From Cyclonatronum proteinivorum (GTDB lineage: Bacteria; Bacteroidota; Rhodothermia; Balneolales; Cyclonatronaceae), in contig NZ_CP027806.1 in NCBI RefSeq assembly GCF_003353065.1, positions 3,058,501-3,122,500 on the forward strand: a stretch of DNA of 64,000 nt. Direction: 5' to 3'. Position 1 is the stretch's first letter. Each line of letters begins with the position of its first letter. A program made the position numbers and the translations under genes. The notes under the pieces are model-generated. The model ran no database searches. It saw only the letters and a program-made list of their open reading frames with translations, and was not told the DNA's origin. Shown in pieces: positions 36,604 through 45,974 of the stretch.

Positions 36604-36863
36604 CCCGTCATCCCGGAAACGCCCACACAGAAACAAGTAGCTGCGCAAAAACACAGCCAGCGTTATCCGGGATCTGCCAACTTCAGCCTGCGACCATGCC
36701 AGACTCCAGCACCCCAACGCTGTACCGGACTTTGTGGAACCGGCATCCCAAGCGAAAAAAAGATCGCGGCAGGTCTCGGCTTGGTAGATCCCGGATAATG
36801 CTGCACGAGGTTTCGTGCGGGTAATTCAACACCGTGCCGCAGCATTTCCGGGATGCCGGGTTG
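36604..36863. mobile_element. MITE-like element, family 1, copy B
   Basis: Outer inverted repeats CCCGTCATCCCGGAAA (36604-36619) and TTTCCGGGATGCCGGG (one mismatch) near 36845-36860. The inner pair is GTTATCCGGGATCTGCCAAC near 36662 and CTTGGTAGATCCCGGATAAT near 36780. No ORF. This copy shows the clearest ends. Confidence 0.75.
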
Positions 36864-37026
36864 GAGTGGGAAGGCGTGGAATTGCAGTGCTTAATAGGTA
36901 CGCAATGCAGACCCACATCCTACAGGCATATTTACCCCTCCCTCCTGCCCCGATCCGATTAGCCGGTTTAGGGTAAATCCTGTATTTTTATGCATGTCAA
37001 CCTTTACAATCCGAAATTCCAACAAC

Positions 37027-38640
37027 ATGTCTGACTGGTGGAAAAAAGCTGTTATCTATCACATTTACCCGCGTAGCTTCATGGATGCCAACGGGGATGG
37101 CATTGGTGACCTCAAAGGTATCCGGAAGCGCCTCGACTACCTGAAATGGCTCGGGGCCGACGCCATCTGGATCTCGCCGGTGTATCCCTCACCCATGGCC
37201 GACTTCGGCTATGACGTCACCGATCACTGCGATATCGATCCCATTTTTGGCAGTATTGCCGACATGGACGCCCTCATCGCACACGCGCATGAACGCCGCC
37301 TGAAAGTGATTCTCGACTTTGTACCCAATCACACCTCCAACGAGCACCCCTGGTTTCTGGAATCCAAAAGCAGCCGCGACAACCCCAAACGCGACTGGTA
37401 CTACTGGAAAGACCCTGCCCCTGGTGGCGGTCCGCCCAACAACTGGCTGAGCCGCTTCGACGGAAAATCTGCCTGGAAATGGGATGAGCAAACCGGACAG
37501 TATTACCTGCACACCTTCCTCGAAGAACAGCCCGACCTGAACTGGCGGAACCCCGAAGTGAAATCGGCCATGACCGACATCCTCCGGTTTTGGTTCAGGC
37601 GCGGCGTTGACGGCTTCCGGGTTGATGTATCCTACCGCGTCATGAAACACCGCGACTTTGCCGATAACCCCGTCAATCCGGACTGGAAGCCGGGCATGGA
37701 TCCCTCCTTCCGCGTCACCGAGCGGAACACCAAGAACACCGCCGATATACACCTGTTCAACCGCTGGATTCGCGAAACCGCCGATGAATTCGAAGACAAG
37801 GTCACCATAGGCGAGATGAACCTCACCCTGCCGGAGCTCGCCAAACATTACGGCACGGCAGAAAAACCTGAGTTTCACCTGCCCTTTAATTTCCGGCTGA
37901 TTTTCTCCCCCTGGCAGGCCAAAAATGTGGGAGCGCTGGTCTCCGAATTTGAAGCGACCGTACCCGCGCACGGCTGGCCCAACTGGGTGCTCAGCAATCA
38001 TGATCAGCCCCGCTTCGCAACCCGTGCCGGCAAAGATCAGGCGCGCAACGGCTACCTCTTCCTCCTCACCGTACGCGGCACCCCAACGATTTACTACGGC
38101 GATGAACTCGGCATGGAAAGCGTGCCCATTCCCGCCGATAAAGTGCAGGACCCCTGGGAATTACTCTCCCCCGGACTCGGTCTCGGCCGCGACCCGGTCC
38201 GTACCCCCATGCGATGGGACAGCGGACCAAACGCTGGTTTCTCCCCTGCGGGCACCGAACCCTGGCTGCCCGTCGGAGCAGACGCCGCACAGCTGAACGT
38301 AGCCGAAAGCCAAAAGAAACCGGACAGCATGCTGTGCATGGTCAAAACCCTGATTGACCTCCGTCGCACCCACAAAGTGCTCATCGATGGCGCCTGCACC
38401 GTACTAAGCGCAGAAGACGACATCCTCCAATACACGCGGGGCGAAACGGCCAAAGCCGGGGCCATGCTCATCGTGCTCAATTTCAGCAATGAACCCAAAA
38501 CCATAACCCTCCCCGAAGCTTTTCAGCACGGGGCAGAAATACTCCTGACGACCCGAATGGATGATTCTCCCGCCCTGGCAAACACGCCTCAGCTTTCGCT
38601 GAGACCTAACGAAGGATTGCTGATTCGGAAAACAGATTAA
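37027..38640 (+). CDS. GH13 alpha-glucosidase
   Basis: 537 residues from the ATG at 37027 (MSDWWKKAVIYHIYPRSF); an ATG at 36994 would add eleven atypical residues. Barrel motifs: DFVPNHTS, nucleophile Asp200 in GFRVDVSYRV, acid/base Glu263 in TIGEMNL, Asp326 in LSNHDQPR. It is closest to oligo-1,6- and alpha-glucosidases. No signal peptide, so probably cytoplasmic. It may act on alpha-glucans or maltose-type sugars made from amylosucrase product, though it is not linked to that operon. Confidence 0.9.
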   Translation: MSDWWKKAVIYHIYPRSFMDANGDGIGDLKGIRKRLDYLKWLGADAIWISPVYPSPMADFGYDVTDHCDIDPIFGSIADMDALIAHAHERRLKVILDFVPNHTSNEHPWFLESKSSRDNPKRDWYYWKDPAPGGGPPNNWLSRFDGKSAWKWDEQTGQYYLHTFLEEQPDLNWRNPEVKSAMTDILRFWFRRGVDGFRVDVSYRVMKHRDFADNPVNPDWKPGMDPSFRVTERNTKNTADIHLFNRWIRETADEFEDKVTIGEMNLTLPELAKHYGTAEKPEFHLPFNFRLIFSPWQAKNVGALVSEFEATVPAHGWPNWVLSNHDQPRFATRAGKDQARNGYLFLLTVRGTPTIYYGDELGMESVPIPADKVQDPWELLSPGLGLGRDPVRTPMRWDSGPNAGFSPAGTEPWLPVGADAAQLNVAESQKKPDSMLCMVKTLIDLRRTHKVLIDGACTVLSAEDDILQYTRGETAKAGAMLIVLNFSNEPKTITLPEAFQHGAEILLTTRMDDSPALANTPQLSLRPNEGLLIRKTD

Positions 38641-38663
38641 TACATCAGCAAAAAGCCAGATTG

Positions 38664-38721
38664 AAGGTAAAATCCCTGCCGCAATTACCGCATCTTTAGG
38701 TTGAAGCAGGGCTTTTACCTT
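38664..38721 (+). terminator. long hairpin after the alpha-glucosidase
   Basis: AAGGTAAAATCCCTGC pairs with GCAGGGCTTTTACCTT (one mismatch) across a 26-base loop, beginning 23 bp after the stop. The 3' arm contains TTTT but no clean T-run, so termination is plausible rather than certain. Confidence 0.5.
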
Positions 38722-38969
38722 TGTAACTTTTGGTATTGTGCATTGCGCGTCAGGCTTTGAAAACAAGGCCTTATCCGTAGCAAAAGCACAACACACCAAA
38801 AACAGGCGCTTAAAACAAATCAACTCAATTAGTCAGTACAATAAAAACAAATACCTTACTATTTTAGGCAATATTCGACAAAAAGCTAAAATAATCTAAA
38901 ACTTTATTTGGCGTTCCGAATAAATGTGCTGATATTTGGCCGTCAACTTTCATCATCAAAATATTTTAC
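38722..38969. other. intergenic region before the aminotransferase
   Basis: About 250 bp, AT-rich in the last 150 bases (AATAATCTAAAACTTTATTT), likely holding the promoter of the next gene. No gene seen. Confidence 0.4.
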
Positions 38970-40295
38970 ATGCGACTACCTCTGGTACCCTCCGGCAAAA
39001 AGAAAGCGAGCTATGAAATCCGCGGCATAGTAGACAAAGGCTTTCAGCTTCAGGCATGCGGAAAAAACGTCTTCTGGGAAAACATTGGCGACCCGGTTCA
39101 GAAAGGAATGAAGGTACCGGCCTGGATGAAGCAGATCGTGGCAAACGAAGCGCTGCGGGATGAAAGCTACGGCTACTGCGAATCAAAAGGCGTAGCCAAA
39201 ACCCGGGAGTTTCTCGCATCACGAACCAATGCGTTCGGCGGCGTAACCATCACAAGCGACGACATCACCTTCTTCAATGGCCTCGGCGACGCCATCGCAC
39301 GCGTATACGGCATGCTGAGTCCGGAAGCACGGGTGCTCATGCCCGCCCCAACCTACCCCGCACATTCCGGTGCCGAATCAAACCGCATCGGGCAGGCCCC
39401 GCTGCAGTACACCCTCGACCCCAAGCGCGACTGGCTCCCCGACGCCGATGAAATCCGCAGCATTGTCGCAGCCAACCCGGACGTCTGTGCCATTTTGCTG
39501 ATCAACCCCGATAACCCAACCGGAAAAGTCTTCCCCTACAGCACCCTGGCCGCTATCGTACAAATTGCGCGCGAATTCGACCTCTTCATCATCTGCGATG
39601 AAATCTACGAAAACCTGGTGTACGAAGGCGAAATGGTCCGGCTGTGCGAAGTAATCGGCGAAGTCCCCGCGATTGCCATGAAAGGCATTTCCAAAGAATT
39701 CCCCTGGCCCGGCAGCCGCTGCGGATGGCTCGAGTACTACAACCGCGACAAAGACCCCGCCTTTGCAGATTTCTGCGGCCGCATCGATCACGGCAAAATG
39801 ACAGAAGTTTGCAGTACCTCCCTCCCGCAGCGCGTCATCCCCGCCATCATGAGTCACCCGCTGTATCAAAGCTGGCAGCAGGGTATCAAAGACGACCTGC
39901 GCCGGAAAATGTCGCAGGTGCGCGAAGCCTTTCACGATATCGACGGCTTCCACATCTCCGGCGGCGGCGGGGCGTTCTACGCCACCGTACACATCGACTG
40001 CGACTTCGCCGGAAGCTGCGTGCCCTACACCTCGCTGAACGATACACAGCTCAACCTCATCCGCAAATGGCTCAAACCCGGCGCCGCGCAGGACTACAAA
40101 ATTGTGTACTACCTCCTCGCCGTACACGGCATCTGCGTCGTACCGCTGAGCGGCTTCTCAACCCCGCAGTGCGGCTTCCGCTTCACCTTGCTCGAGCAGG
40201 ACAGCGACCGCTTCAAAGCCTTGCTCGAAGAAATGAAAGCCGGCCTGAGCCTCTGGAGTCAGCACCGCAAACTCGAAGAAAGCGTAGTCGCCTGA
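38970..40295 (+). CDS. class I/II aminotransferase
   Basis: 441 residues, fold type I PLP enzyme. Motifs: FFNGLGDAIARVYGML, MPAPTYPAHSGAES, LLINPDNPTGKVF, IICDEIYENLVYEGE, and the PLP lysine in AMKGISKEFPWPGSRCGWLEY. The domain is related to alanine or aspartate aminotransferases; the substrate is not clear. It stands alone, followed by dispersed element copy 4. Confidence 0.85.
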   Translation: MRLPLVPSGKKKASYEIRGIVDKGFQLQACGKNVFWENIGDPVQKGMKVPAWMKQIVANEALRDESYGYCESKGVAKTREFLASRTNAFGGVTITSDDITFFNGLGDAIARVYGMLSPEARVLMPAPTYPAHSGAESNRIGQAPLQYTLDPKRDWLPDADEIRSIVAANPDVCAILLINPDNPTGKVFPYSTLAAIVQIAREFDLFIICDEIYENLVYEGEMVRLCEVIGEVPAIAMKGISKEFPWPGSRCGWLEYYNRDKDPAFADFCGRIDHGKMTEVCSTSLPQRVIPAIMSHPLYQSWQQGIKDDLRRKMSQVREAFHDIDGFHISGGGGAFYATVHIDCDFAGSCVPYTSLNDTQLNLIRKWLKPGAAQDYKIVYYLLAVHGICVVPLSGFSTPQCGFRFTLLEQDSDRFKALLEEMKAGLSLWSQHRKLEESVVA

Positions 40296-40430
40296 TCCAA
40301 AAAAACTTCCATCCTTGCACCTTCCCGAAGTCGCTGATTCCACGCGGCTTCGGGAAAGGTACAGCCCGCTACTGCAAAACGCAGGTCCGGCACCGGATTC
40401 CTGCACATTCCACAAGCTAACCGACGCTTG

Positions 40431-40518
40431 TTTTTTTTTGGGGAAAACTCCGTGAACATCAGGAGCTTGGGCGACAGATTGAGAGCCCCCAAACCTAAGA
40501 TAGGTCCCTTGCTTTTTG
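40431..40518 (+). repeat. dispersed 3'-end element, copy 4 (best preserved)
   Basis: TTTTTTTTTGGGGAAAACTC, CGTGAACATCAGGAGC, CAGATTGAGAG, CCCCCAAACCTAAGATAG, and CCCTTGCTTTTT. TTTGGGG pairs with CCCCAAA and CTCC with GGAG. It begins 136 bp after the aminotransferase stop, co-oriented. Confidence 0.78.
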
Positions 40519-40663
40519 GGACGGATACCTTCCCAAACACCGGTGTAAACAAAAGCCTGAAGAGCTTGCGTCAGGCTTTCAAACCATCAAGCTTACACAC
40601 CGATCCACCCGGCCTTGCATTACCCCGGCTTTCAGGTTTCCGGAAAAATTAACAGGCTGACTA

Positions 40664-41554
40664 TCAGCGGGGATAGATTGATTTCTTGGCCGCAAGCAGG
40701 GTGTTTTTCATGAGCATAGCCACAGTCATCGGACCCACGCCGCCGGGCACAGGCGTAATCCAGCTGGCTTTTTCTGACACGCTGTCGAAATCACAGTCGC
40801 CCGTCAGGCGGTAGCCGCGTTCGGTCGTGTGATCGGCAACCCGCGTAATCCCCACATCAATCACAACAACGCCCTCCTTTACCATCTGCCCTGTAATCAG
40901 CCCCGGCTGCCCGACTGCCACAATCAGGATGTCGGCTCCAATGGTGTGTTTGGTCAGGTCTTTGGTAAATTTGTGGCAAATGGTCGTCGTAGCCTTCCCG
41001 GTCGTATTTTCCCGGGAAAGCAGAATCGCAGCGGGTGAGCCGACAATATTGCTCGCCCCTACCACGACCGCGTGTTTACCCTTGGTCGTAATGCTGTAGT
41101 GCCGGAGCATTTCAATGATACCAGCGGGCGTACACGGGCGAAAGCTCGGCTGCCCGACCGACATCCGACCTACGTTCATGGGATGAAAGCCGTCCACATC
41201 TTTGCGGTAGTCTATCGCCTCAATCACAGACAGCGGCGTGATGTGCGCGGGAATGGGCAGCTGCACCAGAATACCATCGGTCGCCTCATCCCGGTTAAAC
41301 TGCCCGATCACCTCCGTCAGCTCCTGTTCGGAAACCGTATCCGGCAGCACGAGCGTATCCGACACAATGCCCACATCGGCACAAGCACGGGTCTTGGCCC
41401 CCACGTATGCAGATGAAGCCGGATTTTCGCCCACGAGAATCACCTGCAGTTTAGGCGCCCGGTTGCCGCGCGCCACCCAGCTCTGCACATCTGCAGCTAC
41501 CGATTCCCGCACTTTTTTGGCCAGCATAACGCCGTCTAAAATACTTGCCCCCAT
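40664..41554 (-). CDS. folD: FolD, methylene-THF dehydrogenase/cyclohydrolase
   Basis: 296 residues. Signatures: SSAYVGAKTRACADVGI, DGILVQLPIPAH, VVVGASNIVGSPAAILLSR and TPVPGGVGPMTVAML. It interconverts one-carbon folate derivatives. It ends the minus-strand cluster starting with EIIA and dacB. Confidence 0.96.
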   Translation of the reverse strand: MGASILDGVMLAKKVRESVAADVQSWVARGNRAPKLQVILVGENPASSAYVGAKTRACADVGIVSDTLVLPDTVSEQELTEVIGQFNRDEATDGILVQLPIPAHITPLSVIEAIDYRKDVDGFHPMNVGRMSVGQPSFRPCTPAGIIEMLRHYSITTKGKHAVVVGASNIVGSPAAILLSRENTTGKATTTICHKFTKDLTKHTIGADILIVAVGQPGLITGQMVKEGVVVIDVGITRVADHTTERGYRLTGDCDFDSVSEKASWITPVPGGVGPMTVAMLMKNTLLAAKKSIYPR

Positions 41555-41566
41555 CTGTTTCTCCGA

Positions 41567-42955
41567 TTATCGCTTGAGATTGAATTTTTTGATTTTGTTG
41601 TAAAGATGACTGCGCTGAATGCCAATCGCATCCGCCGTTTGCGAAATGTTCCACTGATATTTATCCAGCTGGTACTTCACAAAAATGAGTTCCGTAGCGT
41701 CTTTGAAAGACTGAAAATCAGGATAATCTTCCAGTAAATCCCGCATGCCCTGATTGCCGTCAGTCGCAGACTTACTTACCGGACCGGCCATCAGCTCAAC
41801 ATCCTCCGCGGTAATCACGGCGCCCCCGCTCAAAATACCCAGCCGCTCCACTACATTATGCAGCTCACGCACATTTCCGGTCCAGTCGTGCCGCTGCAGC
41901 TTTTCCAGGGCCTCATCCGAAAAAGATTTGCCCTCAAAAACAATGTCTTTGGTCGCCATCTGCCGCAGGAAAGCGCGGGCCAGCAGCGGAATATCTTCCC
42001 GGCGGTCACTCAGCGGCGGAACGTGTATCGGAATCACATTCAGCCGGTGATACAGGTCTTCCCGAAACTGTTGCTCCTGAATTTCGGTACGCAGGTCTTT
42101 ATTGGTAGCTGCCAGAATGCGCACATTCACGCGAATCAGTTCCGTGCCGCCAACCCGCGCAATGGTGTTTTCCTGAAGCGCCCGCAGCACCTTGGCCTGC
42201 GCCTGAAGGCTCATATCCCCGATTTCGTCCAGGAAAAGCGTGCCGCCGTGCGCCTGTTCAAACTTCCCGATACGCTGACTGACCGCGCCCGTGAAAGCGC
42301 CCTCTTCATGCCCGAACAGCTCACTTTCGAGCAGCTCGGTCGGGATGGCGGCACAGTTGACCTCCACAAAAGGTTCCCCTGAGCGGCGGCTCTGTTCGTG
42401 CAGGCTCCGGGCCACAAGCTCCTTTCCGGTCCCGTTTTCGCCGGTAATGAGCACCCGCGCGTCGGTCGGAGCCACTTTCGCGATGGTAGATTTGATGTGC
42501 TGAATGGCCTCGCTGTTGCCGATAATTTCCGAAAGCTGCGGTATGTTGCGGCGCATTTTCCGGTTTTCCTTCACCAGGGTGCCCTTATCAAGGGCGTTGC
42601 GAACCGTAATGAGCAGGCGGTTCAGGTCAGGCGGTTTCTGCAGGAAGTCGAAGGCACCAAGGCGGGTCGCCTGCACGGCCATCTCAATGGTGCCGTGTCC
42701 GGTGAGCATTATGACCGGCAGCTGCAGGCGGGCTTCATTCAGCTTTTCGAGCAGCTCAAATCCGTCCATGCCCTTCATTTTGATATCGAGCAGCAGCAGA
42801 TCAAACGACTCCGCCTGAAGCTTCTCAAACGCTTCATCGCCGGAAGCCGCTTCGCTTATTTCGTACTGTTCGAATTCCAGAATTTCACGCAGCGCACTCC
42901 GGATACTGGACTCATCGTCCGTTACAAGGATGCGGGGCTTTGCGGATGATACCAT
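41567..42955 (-). CDS. NtrC-family sigma-54-dependent response regulator
   Basis: 462 residues: receiver domain (Asp57 in LLLLDIKMKGMDG), AAA+ domain with Walker A GENGTGKE at about 172-179 and the GAFTGA sigma-54-contact loop at 219-224, and a C-terminal Fis-type HTH (ISQTADAIGIQRSHLYNKIK). It should activate -24/-12 promoters with RpoN. No histidine kinase gene is adjacent, so its input is unknown. It resembles NtrX/NtrC-type regulators. Confidence 0.94.
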   Translation of the reverse strand: MVSSAKPRILVTDDESSIRSALREILEFEQYEISEAASGDEAFEKLQAESFDLLLLDIKMKGMDGFELLEKLNEARLQLPVIMLTGHGTIEMAVQATRLGAFDFLQKPPDLNRLLITVRNALDKGTLVKENRKMRRNIPQLSEIIGNSEAIQHIKSTIAKVAPTDARVLITGENGTGKELVARSLHEQSRRSGEPFVEVNCAAIPTELLESELFGHEEGAFTGAVSQRIGKFEQAHGGTLFLDEIGDMSLQAQAKVLRALQENTIARVGGTELIRVNVRILAATNKDLRTEIQEQQFREDLYHRLNVIPIHVPPLSDRREDIPLLARAFLRQMATKDIVFEGKSFSDEALEKLQRHDWTGNVRELHNVVERLGILSGGAVITAEDVELMAGPVSKSATDGNQGMRDLLEDYPDFQSFKDATELIFVKYQLDKYQWNISQTADAIGIQRSHLYNKIKKFNLKR

Positions 42956-42987
42956 GAGAAGAAGGAAAAAAGGTTAGCCGCTCAGCA

Positions 42988-44559
42988 CTAAAACTCCTGC
43001 CAGAGCAGGTTTAGGATACGCTCATGCACGCTGTCAACCGTAGCAACGCGGCTCGTGAAGTTGTTGGTGAGAATGGAAAAATACAGGCGTGTTCCCGAAG
43101 GCACATCAAGGTAGCCGCTCAGGGTTCTGACGCCCGTAATGAAGCCGGTTTTGGCGTACATGTTACCCATCACCGGAGAAGCAATGAAGCGGTTTTCAAG
43201 GGTGCCGCTGTAGCCCGCCCGGGCAAAGGTGTTTTCCCATTCCGTGTGATGGGGCGAGCTCTGCATGGCATGTAACAGGGCGGTAATCACAGAAGCCGTA
43301 CCCAGATTAGCACTTGCCATCCCGGAAGCATCCCGCAGCCGCAGCTGATTGGTGTCGAGTCCGAGCGCACTGAGTTCGCCAAAAATGAGCTCAAGCCCGG
43401 CTTCTGTTGTGCCCTGTGCTTCCAGCGAATAGGCCGCGAGCGATTTCGTGAGCATTTCGGTGTAGAAGTTGTCGCTTTCCGCATTCACGCGCCTGAGCAA
43501 TACCGCAAGCGGCTCGGATTCATGCGAAGCCAGCTTCTCAAAACCCGACCAGTTCCGCTGTCGCTGATCCGGAATGAGCTCCCCTATCCACGAAAGCCCG
43601 CTGAAATCGGCTTGTTTGCTGAAGCTGTCAATAAAAAAGAGCGCGGGATCGGTGATGGTCAGCGACTCTTTTTCGAGATACCCCTGCGGCAGGGTGCTGC
43701 GCAGCATGATGGTGTTTGTGCCAAGCACGCGGGCATAGGATTCGTTGAAACGCACGCTGCGGGGCGTAATCAGCTGTTCATTCACCAGATTTACATAGTC
43801 TGTGTTGAACGGGAACCAGGTGATCTGCGGCTCACTCCCGACAGGCCCAACAGCGCGGACCGTAAGGTCGATACAGTTGCGGTTAAAGGAGAGCGCGCTG
43901 ATCTCCGGCGCGTAATAGTAGGAAAGGTCATCCCACTCCCATCCCCGCGGGTAGCGCACATCATCAAAAAGACCCTCATTCCCAAAAATATCCCCGCTGA
44001 TGTGGGTGATCCCCCGCTCCTGCAGCTGACGAATGAGCGCGTCAAACACATGCATGGCGTCATCATCATAGTGATATTTATCGATGGATGGGTCCCCGGC
44101 GCCGGCAATATGGATATCGCCCTCCCAAACATCGCCGACCAGTTCTCCGTCGCCGTAGATTGTTGTGCGAAAGCGGAAGGTCGGCCCCAGGCCGTGCAAA
44201 AGGCCGGCTGTCACAAAAAGCTTGCTGTTGGAAGCCATGCGCATAGGGGTGTTGCTGTTTAGCCGAACAAGCTCCTCACCAGCTTCGCTGCGGACCGAAA
44301 CAGCCCAAACTGCGTCCGCCGTAACGCTTTGGGAAATCAGCGCTTCAATCCGTTCGGCGACAGAAGCAAGTTCAGACGCCTTAACCCGCTCAGCTGCCGC
44401 ATTCGAAACGCCGCCGAAACCGCCGTAAACCGGTTGCGGCACCAGTATGCCGCAGACCAGCAAAAGCAAAAGGCTCAGTCTCAGCACGGGCTGCAGGAAG
44501 CGAACTCCTGCCGTTTTGCATACAGCGGCTGCGAAAGAAACCGGCACGGATGGGTTCAT
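42988..44559 (-). CDS. dacB: D-alanyl-D-alanine carboxypeptidase/endopeptidase (PBP4, S13)
   Basis: 523 residues. A hydrophobic N-terminus (about 20-45, ending PQPVYG) serves as signal peptide. The three penicillin-binding motifs are present: SxxK as S110-N-S-K113, SxN as SDN in NAESDNFYTEM, and KTG in YAKTGFITG. It trims and cleaves peptidoglycan cross-links in the periplasm. It lies between EIIA and the response regulator. Confidence 0.92.
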   Translation of the reverse strand: MNPSVPVSFAAAVCKTAGVRFLQPVLRLSLLLLLVCGILVPQPVYGGFGGVSNAAAERVKASELASVAERIEALISQSVTADAVWAVSVRSEAGEELVRLNSNTPMRMASNSKLFVTAGLLHGLGPTFRFRTTIYGDGELVGDVWEGDIHIAGAGDPSIDKYHYDDDAMHVFDALIRQLQERGITHISGDIFGNEGLFDDVRYPRGWEWDDLSYYYAPEISALSFNRNCIDLTVRAVGPVGSEPQITWFPFNTDYVNLVNEQLITPRSVRFNESYARVLGTNTIMLRSTLPQGYLEKESLTITDPALFFIDSFSKQADFSGLSWIGELIPDQRQRNWSGFEKLASHESEPLAVLLRRVNAESDNFYTEMLTKSLAAYSLEAQGTTEAGLELIFGELSALGLDTNQLRLRDASGMASANLGTASVITALLHAMQSSPHHTEWENTFARAGYSGTLENRFIASPVMGNMYAKTGFITGVRTLSGYLDVPSGTRLYFSILTNNFTSRVATVDSVHERILNLLWQEF

Positions 44560-44594
44560 AGGCGCAAAAATGGGGGTTATCCGGCAGAAAGCAC

Positions 44595-45059
44595 TCAGGC
44601 CGGCTGTTCTTCCTCATCCCGGAAGAGCGTGATTACTTCCTCACCGGAATCGGCCATCATCAGCTGATGACGGAAATTGTCGTGATTCATCAGTCTTGAA
44701 ATCTTGCTGAGAATTTTGATGTGATAGCTGCTTTTGGCGCAACCGCCCACAATCAGAAAAACCAGCGAAACCGGTGCGTCATCCACGGAACCAAAATCAA
44801 CCGGACGCTTCAGCCGGGCAAAAACGGCAAAATTGGGTTCCAGATCCTTGATTTTAGCGTGTGGTATTGCTACGCCTTTCCCAACCCCGGTTGACATCAC
44901 TTCTTCGCGTTCAAGCACTGCTTTCTTGATCTGTGTCAGCAAAGCCTCATCCACATCCTGCCTGAGCTCGTTGACCATTCTTTTGATGAGTTCTTCTTTA
45001 TTTCCTGCTTCAACATCCAGCACAACATGTCCGGTGCTGAGTATTTCAGAGATTTTCAT
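44595..45059 (-). CDS. ptsN: PTS EIIA (fructose/nitrogen type)
   Basis: 154 residues. The phosphorylated histidine is H67 in GVAIPHAKI. The domain matches the PtsN/FruA EIIA fold (SGTVGVGKGVAIPH region and FLIVGG). No EI, HPr or EIIBC gene is nearby, so it is likely regulatory, possibly linked to nitrogen or potassium control. The assignment to PtsN rather than another EIIA is inferred. Confidence 0.82.
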   Translation of the reverse strand: MKISEILSTGHVVLDVEAGNKEELIKRMVNELRQDVDEALLTQIKKAVLEREEVMSTGVGKGVAIPHAKIKDLEPNFAVFARLKRPVDFGSVDDAPVSLVFLIVGGCAKSSYHIKILSKISRLMNHDNFRHQLMMADSGEEVITLFRDEEEQPA

Positions 45060-45305
45060 AAGTGAAGGCTAATTCATTCGATTTAAGGCGTGCAACAGCC
45101 TGCCCGCAAACGGGGCACGACCTGTGCAATACGTCTGTCAAATTTAAGACTTTTTGAGCGGATACACACCTTAAACAAAAGATGAATCCGCAGGGCTTCA
45201 GGCGGGTCAGGAAGTAGGGGTACATAGCTTTGCTGCTGCGCCGCGGGCACGCCTCCAAAGGAACTACCGGTCGATTATTGTGCGCAATCTTCGTACTTTG
45301 GCCGA
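45060..45305. other. intergenic region between divergent genes
   Basis: About 245 bp between EIIA (minus) and ccmB (plus). A 70-codon minus ORF here has a CPVCGQ motif but no clear family and is left uncalled. It probably holds divergent promoters. Confidence 0.35.
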
Positions 45306-45974
45306 ATGCAGATGTTTAAAAGTGCCCTCGCTATTTTCCGGAAAGACCTGCAGCTTGAGCTGCGCACGCGCTACGCCTTTAATACCGTGCTCACGTTCGT
45401 GGCGGCGGCAACCATGGTCATGTTTTTTTCCCTGAACACCAGCCTGCTCACGGCTGATCTGTACAGCGGGCTCCTTTGGATTATCATCCTCTTTGCCGCC
45501 CTTTCCAGTCTTGCGCGCTCCTTTGTGATGGAGACCGATCAGCAAACCTTTGACCTGCTCCGGCTGAACACCCCCGGTCTTCCGGTTTATACCGGCAAGC
45601 TGCTGTTTAACTTCAGCTTCACCTACACGGTTTCCCTGCTTACCGCCCTGCTTTTTGCCATACTTACCGGCAGTTTTGAAACCGACCTCCTCCCCTTCAT
45701 GCTGCTGCTCCTGCTGGGCTCTCTCGGTTTTTCCAGCGTTGCCACCCTCATGGCTTCCCTTGTTTCCCGCTCTGTGCAAAAAGGCGCTATATTTTCAGTA
45801 CTTTGCCTGCCGCTGCTGCTGCCCCTGATTGTACTACTCAGCGACGCAACCCGCGAACTCCTCGGCGGGGCACCTTTCACCGGCATTGCAGAACAAACTG
45901 CGGCGCTCGTCGGGTACTGCGGCGTCACCATCACCCTTTCCATTATGCTTTTTGATTATGTCTGGACCGACTGA
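45306..45974 (+). CDS. ccmB: heme exporter protein CcmB
   Basis: 222 residues with six membrane helices. The N-terminus FRKDLQLELRTRYAFNTVLT and the ARSFVMETDQQTFDLLRL loop are typical of CcmB, the membrane part of the CcmAB ABC transporter in cytochrome c maturation. No ccmA, ccmC or ccmE is in the window. It overlaps the next gene by 17 bp. Confidence 0.88.
   Translation: MQMFKSALAIFRKDLQLELRTRYAFNTVLTFVAAATMVMFFSLNTSLLTADLYSGLLWIIILFAALSSLARSFVMETDQQTFDLLRLNTPGLPVYTGKLLFNFSFTYTVSLLTALLFAILTGSFETDLLPFMLLLLLGSLGFSSVATLMASLVSRSVQKGAIFSVLCLPLLLPLIVLLSDATRELLGGAPFTGIAEQTAALVGYCGVTITLSIMLFDYVWTD

Noticed and set aside
40323-40360. Terminator after the aminotransferase
   Set aside because: TCCCGAAG/CTTCGGGA can pair across a 17-base loop, but no T-run follows, so it was not called.
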